Numbered from the stretch's first letter, positions 17,276 through 25,540 are shown. The stretch: 64,000 bases of DNA from Labrys sp. KNU-23 (GCF_008330945.1 NZ_CP043489.1:496001-560000), one strand, 5' to 3'. The notes: a model not told the origin generated them from the sequence alone. Program-made: numbers and translations.

Positions 17276-17872
17276 TCATCCAACCGGGGGGCGCAGGCCA
17301 TCGAGCACGGCCCGGATAAGCGCCCGCCATTCCTGTCCATCCGCCCCTGCTGCGATCGACAGTGCCGCCCTGTCATAGACGGCCGACAGCAGCAGCGCCG
17401 CCTCTTCAACCGGCACCGGTCGCAACAGCCCGTTCGCGACAGCGGCTGCAATGCCTTCGCGCAGCGTGCGCCCGCCATGGGCGGCATCGATGGCATCCAC
17501 CGTCTCACGGCCCAGCACGGCCGGCGCCTCGATCAGCAGGAGCCGTGTACGCCCCGGTTCGGACATGGCGGCCAGAAAAGCCTCGCCGCCGGCGATCAGC
17601 GCCTCCATAGCACCGCGTTCTTGCGGTGCCGCCCGTTCGATCTCGTCCGCCAGGGCAGCATTCTCCGCCTCGATGACAGCCCGGAACAGCGCCTGCTTGT
17701 CGGCAAAATGATGGTAGAGCGCGCCGCGTGTCACACCCGCTTCCGCCACCAATTCGGGCGTTCCCGTGTCGGCATAGCCCTTGACCACGAACAGACGCCG
17801 TGCGGCCACAATCAATGCCGCTCGGGTTCTCAGGGTCCGATCCTGATTGGAGCGTCGGCCATCCTCTTGCAT
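17276..17872 (-). CDS. TetR family regulator of kinase/enolase-like operon
   Basis: This 198-residue repressor has the TetR helix-turn-helix at residues about 15-60 ([19 protein letters not shown], then [20 protein letters not shown]) and an all-helical ligand domain. It is the first gene of the operon with the kinase and enolase-like genes and is divergent from the VOC gene. One copy of a 17-bp palindrome begins at the start codon region and a second lies 25 bp further (17873-17914). The regulator therefore probably controls both directions, with a ligand that is likely the substrate of the pathway. Confidence 0.9.
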   Translation of the reverse strand: MQEDGRRSNQDRTLRTRAALIVAARRLFVVKGYADTGTPELVAEAGVTRGALYHHFADKQALFRAVIEAENAALADEIERAAPQERGAMEALIAGGEAFLAAMSEPGRTRLLLIEAPAVLGRETVDAIDAAHGGRTLREGIAAAVANGLLRPVPVEEAALLLSAVYDRAALSIAAGADGQEWRALIRAVLDGLRPPVG

Positions 17873-17914
17873 ACATGCAGCCTGTATGTTAGAAAAAACA
17901 TTCAGACTGTATGT
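17873..17914. promoter_or_regulatory. Two 17-bp TetR operators
   Basis: ACATGCAGCCTGTATGT (17873-17889) and ACATTCAGACTGTATGT (17898-17914) differ at two positions and fit the dyad ACATnCAG-n-CTGtATGT. They fill the gap between tetR and the VOC gene, the first copy immediately abutting the tetR start codon. Both copies are in the same register, 25 bp apart. This spacing would allow two repressor dimers on the shared promoter. Confidence 0.75.
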
Positions 17915-17933
17915 TTATAAGGGAGCCGCCGGA

Positions 17934-18368
17934 ATGTCCATGAAGATCACCAGCTATTATCCCGTGATCATGACCAGGCAGGTCGCGGCCACCGCGGCCT
18001 TCTATGTCGAGCATCTGGGCTTCCAGATCCTGTTCGAGGCCGATTGGTATGTACATCTGCAATCGGTGGCCGATGCGAACGTCAATCTCGCCGTGCTCGA
18101 CGGCGATCACCATACTATTCCCGAACGGGCGCGCGGTGGGCAGGTCGGCGGTCTCCTGCTCAATTTCGAAGTCGACGACGTCGATGCCGAATATACAAGG
18201 CTCAAGCAGGCAGGTTTGCCGATCCTGCTGGAATTACGCGACGAGGCATTCGGGCAACGCCATTTCATCACGGCCGATCCGAACGGCGTGCTGATCGACG
18301 TGATCAAGCCCATTCCGCCTGCACAGGAATTCGCCGGCAATTATGTGCCCGATACCGCGCCGCGGTGA
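17934..18368 (+). CDS. VOC superfamily (glyoxalase/bleomycin-resistance) protein
   Basis: This 144-residue protein shows the paired beta-alpha-beta-beta-beta modules of the vicinal oxygen chelate fold: [20 protein letters not shown] with the following [13 protein letters not shown], and in the second half [19 protein letters not shown] and [14 protein letters not shown]. Such proteins are glyoxalases, dioxygenases, epimerases or drug-binding proteins; the reaction cannot be chosen here. The start at 17934 is set by GGGAG at 17921-17925. It shares the operator region with the divergent tetR-kinase-enolase-like operon, so it probably belongs to the same pathway or response. Confidence 0.85.
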   Translation: MSMKITSYYPVIMTRQVAATAAFYVEHLGFQILFEADWYVHLQSVADANVNLAVLDGDHHTIPERARGGQVGGLLLNFEVDDVDAEYTRLKQAGLPILLELRDEAFGQRHFITADPNGVLIDVIKPIPPAQEFAGNYVPDTAPR

Positions 18369-18522
18369 AAGCGAACTCGAGGTGCATTGAAGCGGGTGTT
18401 CTCATGCAGCCTGCGAAAGCATGATCCGTGCCCGACAATGGTCACATGGTTTCAATAGGCTTGCGGGATAAGCATTCTTCATGGCGCAACGAACGCCATG
18501 GCAGTGAACACAGGAGTTCTCG

Positions 18523-19050
18523 ATGTCCGATCTTATTGTCGTCGGCTTTGATTCCATCGACGAGGCCGACAAGGTCCTGCTCAAGCTGGATGCGCTCAAG
18601 AAGGAATATCTGGTCGATCTCGAAGATGCGGTGGTGGTCACCCGCAATGCCGAGGGCAAGGTTCATCTCAAGCAGAGCATCAACCTGACCGGCATCGGCG
18701 CAAGTTCGGGCCTGCTCTCCGGGGCGCTGTGGGGCGGGCTGGTCGGCCTGCTCTTCCTCAACCCGCTGGCGGGCTTCGCCATCGGCGGCGCCGTCGGTGC
18801 GGGCGTCGGCGCCCTTTCCGGTTCGCTGGCCGATTACGGCATCGACGATGACTTCATCAAATCGCTCGGCCAGACCATTCCCAATAATTCCTCGGCCCTG
18901 TTCGTGCTGGTCCGCAAGGTCCAGCCCGAGAAGGTCCTGGCCGAGTTCAGCGGCCTCAAGGGGCGGGTGATCAAGACCTCCCTGTCGCCGGAGCAGGAAC
19001 AGAAGCTGCAGGAAGCCCTGTCGGCCGCGCCTGCCGCAACCAACGGCTAG
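18523..19050 (+). CDS. DUF1269 membrane-associated protein
   Basis: This 175-residue protein belongs to DUF1269: a ferredoxin-like N-terminal half (LIVVGFDSIDEADKVLLKLD, DAVVVTRNAEGKVHLKQS), a glycine-rich hydrophobic hairpin at residues about 63-104 (ALWGGLVGLLFLNPLAGF, AIGGAVGAGVGALSGSLADY), then a return to a soluble domain (SSALFVLVRKVQPEKVLAEF). The family is of unknown function and is often induced by stress. It starts 6 nt after ACAGGAG and stands alone. Confidence 0.88.
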   Translation: MSDLIVVGFDSIDEADKVLLKLDALKKEYLVDLEDAVVVTRNAEGKVHLKQSINLTGIGASSGLLSGALWGGLVGLLFLNPLAGFAIGGAVGAGVGALSGSLADYGIDDDFIKSLGQTIPNNSSALFVLVRKVQPEKVLAEFSGLKGRVIKTSLSPEQEQKLQEALSAAPAATNG

Positions 19051-19133
19051 CCCCGCATCCGTTCACATGCAGCGGTCAGCCAGGCAGGTCGCTGCATGCG
19101 CTCGCTTCGGTTATGCGGCCGGACGCGGATGCC

Positions 19134-19673
19134 TCAGCGCCCGGCCTCCTGGAACGAGGTAAAATCGCTTCGTGTCATCTGGTAGCGCCTCCAGATTGCG
19201 CCTTGATCGTCGCGCATGCCAGCGTCGCTCAGGCCCAGCTTCTGCGCAACACGCAGTGAAGCGGCATTGCGAGGAGCGATCTCGGCCGTGATCCTGTCAG
19301 CTTTCAGCGTGGTAAAGGCGTGTCGAACCACCGGCATCGCAGCCTCGGTCGCATATCCCCTGCCCCAGGCCTCCCGTACCAGCCGCCAGCCGATCTCGAT
19401 CTCAGGCCCTGTGCCGTCGACCGGAATGAGCAGGATCCAGCCAAGGAAGCGGCCGGGCTGGTGCTTGTCGACAATGGTCCCATAGCCGAGCCCGGGCCCA
19501 TAATCGGCCTGCATGCGCTGCCTGACGAACGCCTCGTGCTGCTCCGGATCGTGCCAGGGCCCCGGAATATGCTTCGTGACCTCGATGTCGCGATCCATGA
19601 CGAGGCAGGCTTCGAAATCAACCATGGTGCGCGGCCGGACCAGCAGGCGCTGCGTTTCGAAATTCGGCAGCAC
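19134..19673 (-). CDS. GNAT acetyltransferase (RimJ/RimL-like)
   Basis: This 179-residue protein has the ribosomal-protein/antibiotic acetyltransferase layout: ETQRLLVRPRTMVDFEAC at the N-terminus, EIEIGWRLVREAWGRGYATE with the CoA-binding Q/R-x-x-G-x-G/A pattern, and ITAEIAPRNAASLRVAQKLG. The acceptor is unknown. It has a divergent gap of 264 nt to the aldolase-like gene and no close partner on its own strand. Confidence 0.85.
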   Translation of the reverse strand: MLPNFETQRLLVRPRTMVDFEACLVMDRDIEVTKHIPGPWHDPEQHEAFVRQRMQADYGPGLGYGTIVDKHQPGRFLGWILLIPVDGTGPEIEIGWRLVREAWGRGYATEAAMPVVRHAFTTLKADRITAEIAPRNAASLRVAQKLGLSDAGMRDDQGAIWRRYQMTRSDFTSFQEAGR

Positions 19674-19752
19674 GGCGTCCCCCCTTCAACCCGCAGCGTG
19701 ATCGGCAGGTGCTCCACTCCCGCAGTGCGGGAACGAACAACACGCCTCATCC

Positions 19753-19766
19753 ATGCAAATTTGCAT
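19753..19766. promoter_or_regulatory. Perfect 14-bp palindrome, possible operator
   Basis: ATGCAAATTTGCAT lies in the divergent gap between the acetyltransferase and the aldolase-like gene. It is a perfect palindrome of 14 bp. It could bind the DeoR protein encoded after the aldolase or an unrelated factor; nothing else in the gap supports either. Confidence 0.35.
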
Positions 19767-19937
19767 CGCGATCCGCAAGGTTTCCAGTCCATGCCAAGCG
19801 TGGCGACAATTCCAGCAAAAGGAAAACTTTGCACTGGTTTGAAAGATTTTGATCGTATATGAGTGTCATTGAAATGAATGCGACTCGCCGCAGCGAGGAA
19901 GCGGCGGCATTCATCGCCAGTCCAAGGAGCATGTGCG

Positions 19938-20993
19938 ATGGCCTACCCCCAAACCCGTCTCGACCAGAAACTGCGCAACATCCGAGCGGGCAACTACAAG
20001 CGATCCGACTTCATCATCGCCGATGCCAAGGATGGCGACATGGGCTCCGGCCTTGCCGCGACCGGCTTTGCCCGCAGCGCCGATGGCGGCCAGGGTCGCG
20101 TACGTACCCGCGCGGAATTTCTCGACCAGATCCAGACCATCGTCGAGCAGGATATCGTCGACATCATGCTGGTGTCGGCGTCCAATCTCGAATTGCTGCA
20201 CGAGCGCGACGTCTTCCGCAATTCGGCGGTGAAACCCTCCATTCGCGCCAATGACACCACCGATTGCTGGGGCGGCGTGCGCCACCAGGCCTATACCAAG
20301 CATCCCTCCCGCCATTTCCGGACCGCCAACCTTTCGCGCGTCATGTACGGCACCAACGATCCCGCGATCGGCGCACCCGTGACCGGTACCGATCTCGGCC
20401 TCTATTCGGTAACTTTCCTCAACGACATCGATCACGATTATGAGGCACTCGATGCCTTCGCAGCCTTCCGCGAAGAGGCCGCCGACAACAATTTCAAATA
20501 CTTCTTCGAGGTCTTCAATCCGAATGTCGACTGCGGCCTCGATCGCGAACAGATCGGCGAATACATCAACGACAGCATCCTGCGCTGCCTGGCCGGCGTG
20601 ACCAAGGCGGACCGGCCGCAATTCCTCAAGATCGTCTATAACGGCCCCAAGGCGCTGGAGGAATTGGCGAGCTTCGATCCTGATCTGGTGGTTGGCGTGC
20701 TTGGCGGCGGTGCCGGTACCACCCGCGACACTTTCGAATTGCTGCACCAGGCCGAAAAATATGGCGGCCGTGTTGCCCTGTTCGGCCGCAAGATCAACCT
20801 GGCCGAGGATCCGCTTGCGCTGCTGGTGCTGATGCGCCAGGTCGCCGACGGCACCGTCGCGCCGGACGAGGCCGTGAAGGCCTACCATGGCGAGCTCGGC
20901 AAGAACGGCCTCAAGCCCAAGCGCAGCCTGGAGGAAGATCTGGCGATCACCGAGGACGTGCTCAAGCCGGCAGCCCTGAAAAAGGTCGCCTGA
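19938..20993 (+). CDS. Class I aldolase-like beta/alpha-barrel protein
   Basis: This 351-residue protein looks like a DeoC/FbaB/LacD-type TIM barrel. LKIVYNGPKALEELASFDPD contains a lysine placed like the Schiff-base lysine of class I aldolases, and GRKINLAEDP near residue 295 resembles the phosphate-binding end of these barrels. Another recognisable block is RANDTTDCWGGVRHQAYTKH. The start is ATG 19938, 7 nt after AAGGAG. It is followed, after a terminator, by a DeoR regulator, which commonly governs sugar-phosphate genes. I cannot name the substrate. Confidence 0.7.
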   Translation: MAYPQTRLDQKLRNIRAGNYKRSDFIIADAKDGDMGSGLAATGFARSADGGQGRVRTRAEFLDQIQTIVEQDIVDIMLVSASNLELLHERDVFRNSAVKPSIRANDTTDCWGGVRHQAYTKHPSRHFRTANLSRVMYGTNDPAIGAPVTGTDLGLYSVTFLNDIDHDYEALDAFAAFREEAADNNFKYFFEVFNPNVDCGLDREQIGEYINDSILRCLAGVTKADRPQFLKIVYNGPKALEELASFDPDLVVGVLGGGAGTTRDTFELLHQAEKYGGRVALFGRKINLAEDPLALLVLMRQVADGTVAPDEAVKAYHGELGKNGLKPKRSLEEDLAITEDVLKPAALKKVA

Positions 20994-21015
20994 CGGTTCC
21001 GCCATTCGATCAGAC

Positions 21016-21042
21016 AAGGCGGGTCGTTTCGATCCGCCTTTT
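21016..21042 (+). terminator. Rho-independent terminator after aldolase-like gene
   Basis: AAGGCGG (21016-21022) and CCGCCTT (21034-21040) form the stem, followed by TTTT ending at 21042, 23 nt after the stop codon. It separates the aldolase-like gene from the DeoR gene. Confidence 0.75.
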
Positions 21043-21188
21043 GTCCATCTGGGAAAAAGCGCGCATTGATGGCAGAATCTGCAAGATCGTGCGTAAGTCT
21101 GGGCAATATCGTCTGACGGCGTCGAAGGCGGTCCGTGCCCCGTCGCGGTCCTATCGATGGTCAGTCCGCCCCAAGGAGTCCGCTTTAT

Positions 21189-22010
21189 ATGGAAGCCCCC
21201 ACCAAACGCGTCGAGATCATACCCGCCAAAAGGCGGGCGCTCATTCTGGAGCATCTGCGCATCAATGGGGCGGCCTCCATCCAGGAACTGGCCGACTCGA
21301 TCGGCGGCTCGCAATCGACCATTCGCCGCGATCTCGAACATCTGATGGAAGGCGGCTATCTCGAACGCACCCATGGCGGCGCCCTGCTCGTACCGCCGCT
21401 GCAGGCAACCTTCGAACGTGAATCGCAGATCAATGCGCATATGCAGCGCGCCCAGAAAATCGCCATCGGCGTCGAAGCGGCCTTGCGCATCAACAACCGC
21501 GAGAGCGTGATCTTCGAAGCCAGTTCCACCGTGATGGAGGTGGTGCGGGCGGCCGCCCTGCGTGACCTCTCCCTCACCGTCGTGACCAACAGCCTGGAGA
21601 TCGCCCAGGTGAGTTCCGACGTGCCGAGCTGGCGCGTGATCATGCCGGGTGGCACCATCCGGCCGGGCGGCTGGCGCTCGCTCTGGGGAGAGCCGGGCGA
21701 GAGCTTTTTCAACACCGTCCATGCCGATGTCTGCGTCACCGGCGCCTATGCCGTCAGCGGCAACGTCCTCACCGATGCCGCCCTCGAAGTCGCCTCGCTC
21801 AAGCGCAAGATGATCCAATCATCCCGGCGCACCATCGTTGTGGTCGACAGCTCGAAATTCTCGGCACCGTCCTTCTCGACTTTCTGCGAGCTCTCCGCCA
21901 TCGACGAGCTGATCACCGATGACGGCATCAAGCCCGAATATCTGGAAGCGCTTCACAGCTACGGCACCAAGGTCACCGTCGTGCCGATGAAGGGCACGGC
22001 CCCGCGATAG
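21189..22010 (+). CDS. DeoR family sugar regulator
   Basis: This 273-residue regulator has an N-terminal DeoR helix-turn-helix (RRALILEHLRINGAASIQEL, then IGGSQSTIRRDLEHL and GYLERTHGGALL) and a C-terminal sugar-phosphate sensor domain (VVTNSLEIAQV, TDAALEVASLKRKMI, VVVDSSKFS). DeoR proteins usually repress sugar genes until a phosphorylated sugar binds. The start at 21189 follows AAGGAG at 21173-21178; the frame is open upstream but without a ribosome site. The likely target is the preceding aldolase-like gene. Confidence 0.9.
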   Translation: MEAPTKRVEIIPAKRRALILEHLRINGAASIQELADSIGGSQSTIRRDLEHLMEGGYLERTHGGALLVPPLQATFERESQINAHMQRAQKIAIGVEAALRINNRESVIFEASSTVMEVVRAAALRDLSLTVVTNSLEIAQVSSDVPSWRVIMPGGTIRPGGWRSLWGEPGESFFNTVHADVCVTGAYAVSGNVLTDAALEVASLKRKMIQSSRRTIVVVDSSKFSAPSFSTFCELSAIDELITDDGIKPEYLEALHSYGTKVTVVPMKGTAPR

Positions 22011-22018
22011 GCCGTCTT

Positions 22019-22049
22019 GGACAGCGTTTGGTGCCACCCAAGCCTGTCC
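22019..22049. terminator. Hairpin between convergent deoR-type and lysR-type genes
   Basis: GGACAG (22019-22024) and CTGTCC (22044-22049) form an outer stem, with TTGG and CCAA inside. It sits in the 54-nt gap between two convergent stop codons. No T-run follows, so terminator activity is uncertain. Confidence 0.35.
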
Positions 22050-22064
22050 CGTCCCTTGCGACGC

Positions 22065-23000
22065 CTATGCCGCGCTGCGCGCCGCGGCGAGCGCCTCGCC
22101 GGTCTCGTCCAGCGCCGCCTTCAGCTTGGCGAGCAGCCAGCTCGCCGCAGGACCGAGGGCCGTATCCGTGCGCCGGATGCTCTGCAGGGGATAGAGATTG
22201 CGATCCCAGCCCGTCAAAGCCAGGCGCACCAGCCGGCCCGCGGCGATGTCGTCATTCACCATGTCCTCCGGCATGCTGCCCCAGCCGATGCCGGAGCGCA
22301 GCAGCATGAACTTGGCGCCGAGATCGGCGATGCGCCACGTCTTCGAGCTGAGCACGCCGAATTCCTGCCCCTCGGTGAATTTGGAGCGGTCAGTCAACAC
22401 GAGTTGCACATGCTCCTGCGCCCTGACATCCGCCTCCTCGCTATCGAGACCAGCCAGGGGATGGGAAGGGGCAGCCACCGGGATCAGGCGGATCGAGCCG
22501 ATACCCCGCCGTTCGATGCCGATGATGTCCCGCGACAGGGGTCCGCCCACGCCGAGATCGGCGATGCCGTCGAGCACATGCTGGGTAACGGCACCGAGCG
22601 CCTCGACATGCAGGCGCAGCGACACGGTAGGAAACTCCGCCTGGAAGGCGTTCAGCACCCGCACCAGGGCACAGGGTGGCAGCATGACGTCAACCGTCAG
22701 CGTGACCTCCGCCTCCAGCCCCGAGGTCAAGCCCTTGGCCTTGGCGATCAAGCTGCCCACGCCCCGCGCCACCACGCGTGCCTCGGCCAGCATGGCCTTG
22801 CCGGCCTCCGTCAATTGGGGCTTGCGGGTGGAATCGCGATCGAAAAGCTCCAGACCGAGCTGGGCTTCCAGATTGGCGATGGTATAGCTGACCACCGAGG
22901 TCGCACGCCCGAGCTGGCGGGCCGCGCCGGCGAAGCTGCCGGCCTCGACGATGGCGAGGAAGACCTGAAGCTGGTCAAGCGTGGGGCGCGGATCAGACAT
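22065..23000 (-). CDS. LysR regulator of the DoxX/nitroreductase locus
   Basis: This 311-residue protein shows the LysR helix-turn-helix at residues about 8-65 (LDQLQVFLAIVEAGSFAGAA, ATSVVSYTIANLEAQLGLEL, FDRDSTRKPQLTEAG) and a two-lobe effector domain. It is divergent from a small gene, a DoxX gene and a nitroreductase gene. A 41-nt element starting 2 nt before its own start codon is repeated before the nitroreductase gene, so it probably regulates both and itself. A redox-active or electrophilic inducer (quinone, nitro compound) is inferred from the target genes. Confidence 0.92.
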   Translation of the reverse strand: MSDPRPTLDQLQVFLAIVEAGSFAGAARQLGRATSVVSYTIANLEAQLGLELFDRDSTRKPQLTEAGKAMLAEARVVARGVGSLIAKAKGLTSGLEAEVTLTVDVMLPPCALVRVLNAFQAEFPTVSLRLHVEALGAVTQHVLDGIADLGVGGPLSRDIIGIERRGIGSIRLIPVAAPSHPLAGLDSEEADVRAQEHVQLVLTDRSKFTEGQEFGVLSSKTWRIADLGAKFMLLRSGIGWGSMPEDMVNDDIAAGRLVRLALTGWDRNLYPLQSIRRTDTALGPAASWLLAKLKAALDETGEALAAARSAA

Positions 23001-23001
23001 A

Positions 23002-23042
23002 TCAATTTTCTCGAACCTAATTGTCTATATTATCCAGATTTT
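23002..23042. promoter_or_regulatory. LysR target element, copy A
   Basis: This 41-nt AT-rich stretch (beginning TCAATTTTCTCGAACCTAA, then ATTATCC in the second half) matches 23849-23889 at 31 of 41 positions without gaps. Shared blocks are TCAA, ACCTAA and ATTATCC-GATTT. It lies between the lysR start codon and the first + strand gene. Confidence 0.7.
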
Positions 23043-23095
23043 CTTGAACATCAATCTCTGAGATAACAGCGCCAAGTTCAGATGAGGTGCTCGCC

Positions 23096-23275
23096 ATGTT
23101 CATCACCAGCCTGTTGCATTGCCTGTTCGGACACAAAGCCGGCCTCTCCGCTTCAGCCAAGGAGCAGGCCCCGCCGCTACCAAAGATCCATATCGTGGCC
23201 CTTGCTCCCTCCGGCGCCACGGATGCACTGGCCAAGGCGCTGGAGACCGCGCACTTCACCGACACCAAAGGCTGA
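23096..23275 (+). CDS. Small hypothetical protein before DoxX
   Basis: A 59-codon frame starts 6 nt after GAGGTG (23084-23089) and ends 45 nt before the DoxX gene. The peptide has a short hydrophobic start (MFITSLLHCLFGHKAG), a proline-rich middle, and an end IHIVALAPSGATDALAKALE that looks like a folded segment. A GTG at 23087 would add three residues. No family is recognised. Its position in the LysR-controlled transcript argues that it is expressed. Confidence 0.5.
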   Translation: MFITSLLHCLFGHKAGLSASAKEQAPPLPKIHIVALAPSGATDALAKALETAHFTDTKG

Positions 23276-23320
23276 GTGGGCCCTTTCGCCCGTCGCTCCC
23301 AAAAACAAAGAGAAATCGCC

Positions 23321-23734
23321 ATGTCCTCAGATGTTCGCTACACTCCCCTCCTCGGCCGCGTGCTGATCGCCGCCATCTTCCTTCTCAGCGGCTTCGGCAA
23401 ACTGACGGCGCCTGCCGCCACCGCCGGCTACATCGCTGCCGTCGGCTTGCCGCTGCCCTATCTCGGCGTCATCATCGCCATCCTGGTCGAACTCGTCGGC
23501 GGTCTGCTGCTGATCGCAGGCTACCAGACCCGCCTCGTCGCTCTCGCCATGGCGGTATTCTCGGTCGCCGCCGCCGCATTCTTCCACAACAATTTGGCTG
23601 ATCAGAACCAGTTCATCCACTTCTTCAAGAACATCGCCATGGCTGGCGGCCTGCTGCAGGTCGTCGCCTTCGGCGCCGGCAGCCTCAGCGTCGACGCTAT
23701 CCTGAACAGCCGGAAAACCGTTGCGACCGCCTGA
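23321..23734 (+). CDS. DoxX family membrane protein
   Basis: This 137-residue protein has four membrane helices and the DoxX/SURF4-type signature: LLGRVLIAAIFLLSGFGKL, LVELVGGLLLIAGYQTRLVA, and HFFKNIAMAGGLLQVVAFG. DoxX-like proteins are found in quinone or thiosulfate oxidation complexes and in redox stress responses. It lies between the LysR-controlled promoter and a pair of terminator hairpins. A membrane redox role together with the nitroreductase is inferred. Confidence 0.9.
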   Translation: MSSDVRYTPLLGRVLIAAIFLLSGFGKLTAPAATAGYIAAVGLPLPYLGVIIAILVELVGGLLLIAGYQTRLVALAMAVFSVAAAAFFHNNLADQNQFIHFFKNIAMAGGLLQVVAFGAGSLSVDAILNSRKTVATA

Positions 23735-23739
23735 GGAGG

Positions 23740-23810
23740 AAGGCCGGGCCAGCCCGGCCTTGCGTCGCCAACTGCCAGACGGGTCGAGCGGATCCGTCTG
23801 GCCTTTTGGC
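23740..23810 (+). terminator. Tandem terminator hairpins after DoxX
   Basis: The first hairpin is AAGGCCGGG/CCCGGCCTT with a 4-nt loop (23740-23761). The second is GCCAGACGG/CCGTCTGGC (23774-23802) followed by CTTTT, with an outer GCCAA/TTGGC pair extending it to 23810. Together they isolate DoxX from the nitroreductase gene, which therefore needs its own promoter. Confidence 0.75.
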
Positions 23811-23848
23811 AAGACCGCCCAGCTCTTCGACGGAACCGCTACGACATC

Positions 23849-23889
23849 TCAACTTTTTCGTACCTAACAATCGAGATTATCCGGATTTC
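23849..23889. promoter_or_regulatory. LysR target element, copy B (nitroreductase promoter)
   Basis: This copy begins TCAACTTTTTCGTACCTAAC and ends in GATTATCCGGATTTC. It aligns ungapped with 23002-23042 at 31 of 41 positions and lies 93 nt before the nitroreductase start. The repetition before two separately terminated units is what marks it as regulatory. Confidence 0.7.
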
Positions 23890-23982
23890 CGCAGTGTCTC
23901 TTTCGAGACATGGAAAGCTGCGATAGAACCTGCCGCAAATGACGGCTCCTCCTCACCGTCAGGAAGATAGAGAAGACTCCTC

Positions 23983-24582
23983 ATGTCCAAGACCTTCATC
24001 GACCATATCAAGACCCGCCGCACGCAATATGCCCTGGGCAAGACGCTGCCCAAGAGCCAGCAGGAGATCGCCACGCTGATCCAGGACGTGATCAAGCATG
24101 TGCCCTCCTCCTTCAACTCGCAGAGTTCGCGCGCCGTGATTCTGTTCGGCGAGCAGAGCGACAAGTTCTGGCACCTGACCAAGGAAATCCTGCGCAAGAT
24201 CGTGCCGGCCGACAGCTTTGCCTCGACCGAGGGCAAGATGGACGCCTTCGGCGCCGGTGCCGGCACCGTGCTGTTCTTCGAGGACCAGGACGTGGTGAAG
24301 AGCCTGCAGGACAAATTCCCGCTCTATGCCGAAAACTTCCCGGTCTGGTCCGAGCAGTCCGGCGGCATGGCTCAGTTCGCCGTGTGGACGGCACTGGCCG
24401 AGCTTGGCATCGGCGCCAGCCTGCAGCACTATGCACCGCTGGTCGACGAGGCCGTGCAGAAGGAATGGCATGTACCGAAGTCCTGGAAACTGCGCGCCCA
24501 GATGCCGTTCGGCTCCAACGAGCAGCCCTTCCCCGAGAAGAGCTTCATGAACGACAACGACCGCTTCAAGGTCTACGCCTAA
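23983..24582 (+). CDS. Nitroreductase family protein (YdgJ/HBN1-like)
   Basis: This 199-residue flavoprotein resembles the nitroreductase branch that begins FIDHIKTRRTQYALGKTLP and contains HVPSSFNSQSSRAVILFG, a pattern for FMN binding. It also has VWTALAELGIGASLQHYAP, and PFPEKSFMNDNDRFKVYA at the C-terminus. Such enzymes reduce nitroaromatics, quinones or related electrophiles with NAD(P)H. It lies behind LysR element copy B and ends at a strong terminator. The physiological substrate is unknown. Confidence 0.9.
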   Translation: MSKTFIDHIKTRRTQYALGKTLPKSQQEIATLIQDVIKHVPSSFNSQSSRAVILFGEQSDKFWHLTKEILRKIVPADSFASTEGKMDAFGAGAGTVLFFEDQDVVKSLQDKFPLYAENFPVWSEQSGGMAQFAVWTALAELGIGASLQHYAPLVDEAVQKEWHVPKSWKLRAQMPFGSNEQPFPEKSFMNDNDRFKVYA

Positions 24583-24618
24583 CGCCTCCTGCTGAACAGC
24601 GTTGATGCATCAACAAAG

Positions 24619-24643
24619 AAGGCCGCTTTCGAGCGGCCTTTTT
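24619..24643 (+). terminator. Rho-independent terminator after nitroreductase
   Basis: AAGGCCGC (24619-24626) and GCGGCCTT (24633-24640) form a perfect 8-bp stem with a TTTCGA loop, followed by TTT (24641-24643). Confidence 0.85.
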
Positions 24644-24898
24644 ATTGGTGTAGGCATGGATAACTTGGTGGCGACACCACTATCGGTTCGCCTCAATTAT
24701 CCGCAGAAGGTGCCCAACGTCATCATAAACATCCTCAGTTCCTGAGAATGTCGAATATTCAATATGACCGTCCTCAAAGAAATCCGCCTCAACTCGCAAA
24801 CCCACAAACGTAACGTCTACTCTTACAGTATCCGGACGTGTTCTGTGAATTGTGTAAGAAACACTTTGAGCATCAAGCTTCGCTAGAGCGGATTCATC

Positions 24899-25540
24899 TT
24901 AATCCTGCTCATATCCAGCAGCGGCAAAGAAGTTTGAACACTCCTTCGGTGTGAAGGTTGGCAGCAATGCACCGATCCTCATCCACAGCCCGTCAACGGT
25001 TCGCTCGGCCGCTTTTCGCAGGAGCGCCTTGAGCTTGGAGAAAGCGTTCTCAATCGGGTTGAAGTCGGGACTGTAAGGAGGGAGATACGCGAGCGTGGCA
25101 CCCGCCGCCTCGATCGTGGCGCGCACGCCAGCGCCTTTGTGGCTACCCAGATTATCCATGATCACGATGTCACCGGGTCGTAGTTCGGGAACCAAGACCT
25201 GTTCGACATAGGCCTGGAACCAGATGCCGTTGATCGGGCCATCAAGGACCATTGGTGCAACCATTCCTGTTTGGCGCAGCGCCCCAACGAAGGTTGTCGT
25301 TTTCCAGTGGCCATGAGGAACGCCTGCGCGAAGCCGCTCACCCCTGGCGGCGCGGCCACAGCGGCGCGTCATGTTGGTTGATGTCCACGTCTCATCGATG
25401 AAGACGAGACGCTGCGGATCGAGGTCGAGTTGACCCTCGAACCAGTCTTCGCGCCGCTTTAGGATATCCGCACGCTCTTGCTCGCTCGCATGGGCAGACT
25501 TTTTTTGAATGTCAGTCCACAGCGATCCAAGAACGTCCAC
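24899..25540 (-). CDS. IS630 transposase, C-terminal (DDE) frame
   Basis: This 213-residue frame carries the DDE catalytic domain of the IS630/Tc1 superfamily: the first aspartate in RLVFIDETWTSTN, the second in DIVIMDNLGSHKG, and the glutamate in YLPPYSPDFNPIENAFSKLK. It overlaps the N-terminal frame by 82 nt and is in the -1 frame relative to it. A run of seven A's on the coding strand (25500-25506) within the overlap is the likely slippage site that fuses the two. The annotated start is nominal because expression is expected by frameshift. Confidence 0.9.
   Translation of the reverse strand: MDVLGSLWTDIQKKSAHASEQERADILKRREDWFEGQLDLDPQRLVFIDETWTSTNMTRRCGRAARGERLRAGVPHGHWKTTTFVGALRQTGMVAPMVLDGPINGIWFQAYVEQVLVPELRPGDIVIMDNLGSHKGAGVRATIEAAGATLAYLPPYSPDFNPIENAFSKLKALLRKAAERTVDGLWMRIGALLPTFTPKECSNFFAAAGYEQD

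Noticed and set aside
19911..21818. 635-codon - strand frame opposite the aldolase-like and DeoR genes
   Set aside because: It spans two real genes and a terminator and has no domain; same GC-driven antisense pattern.
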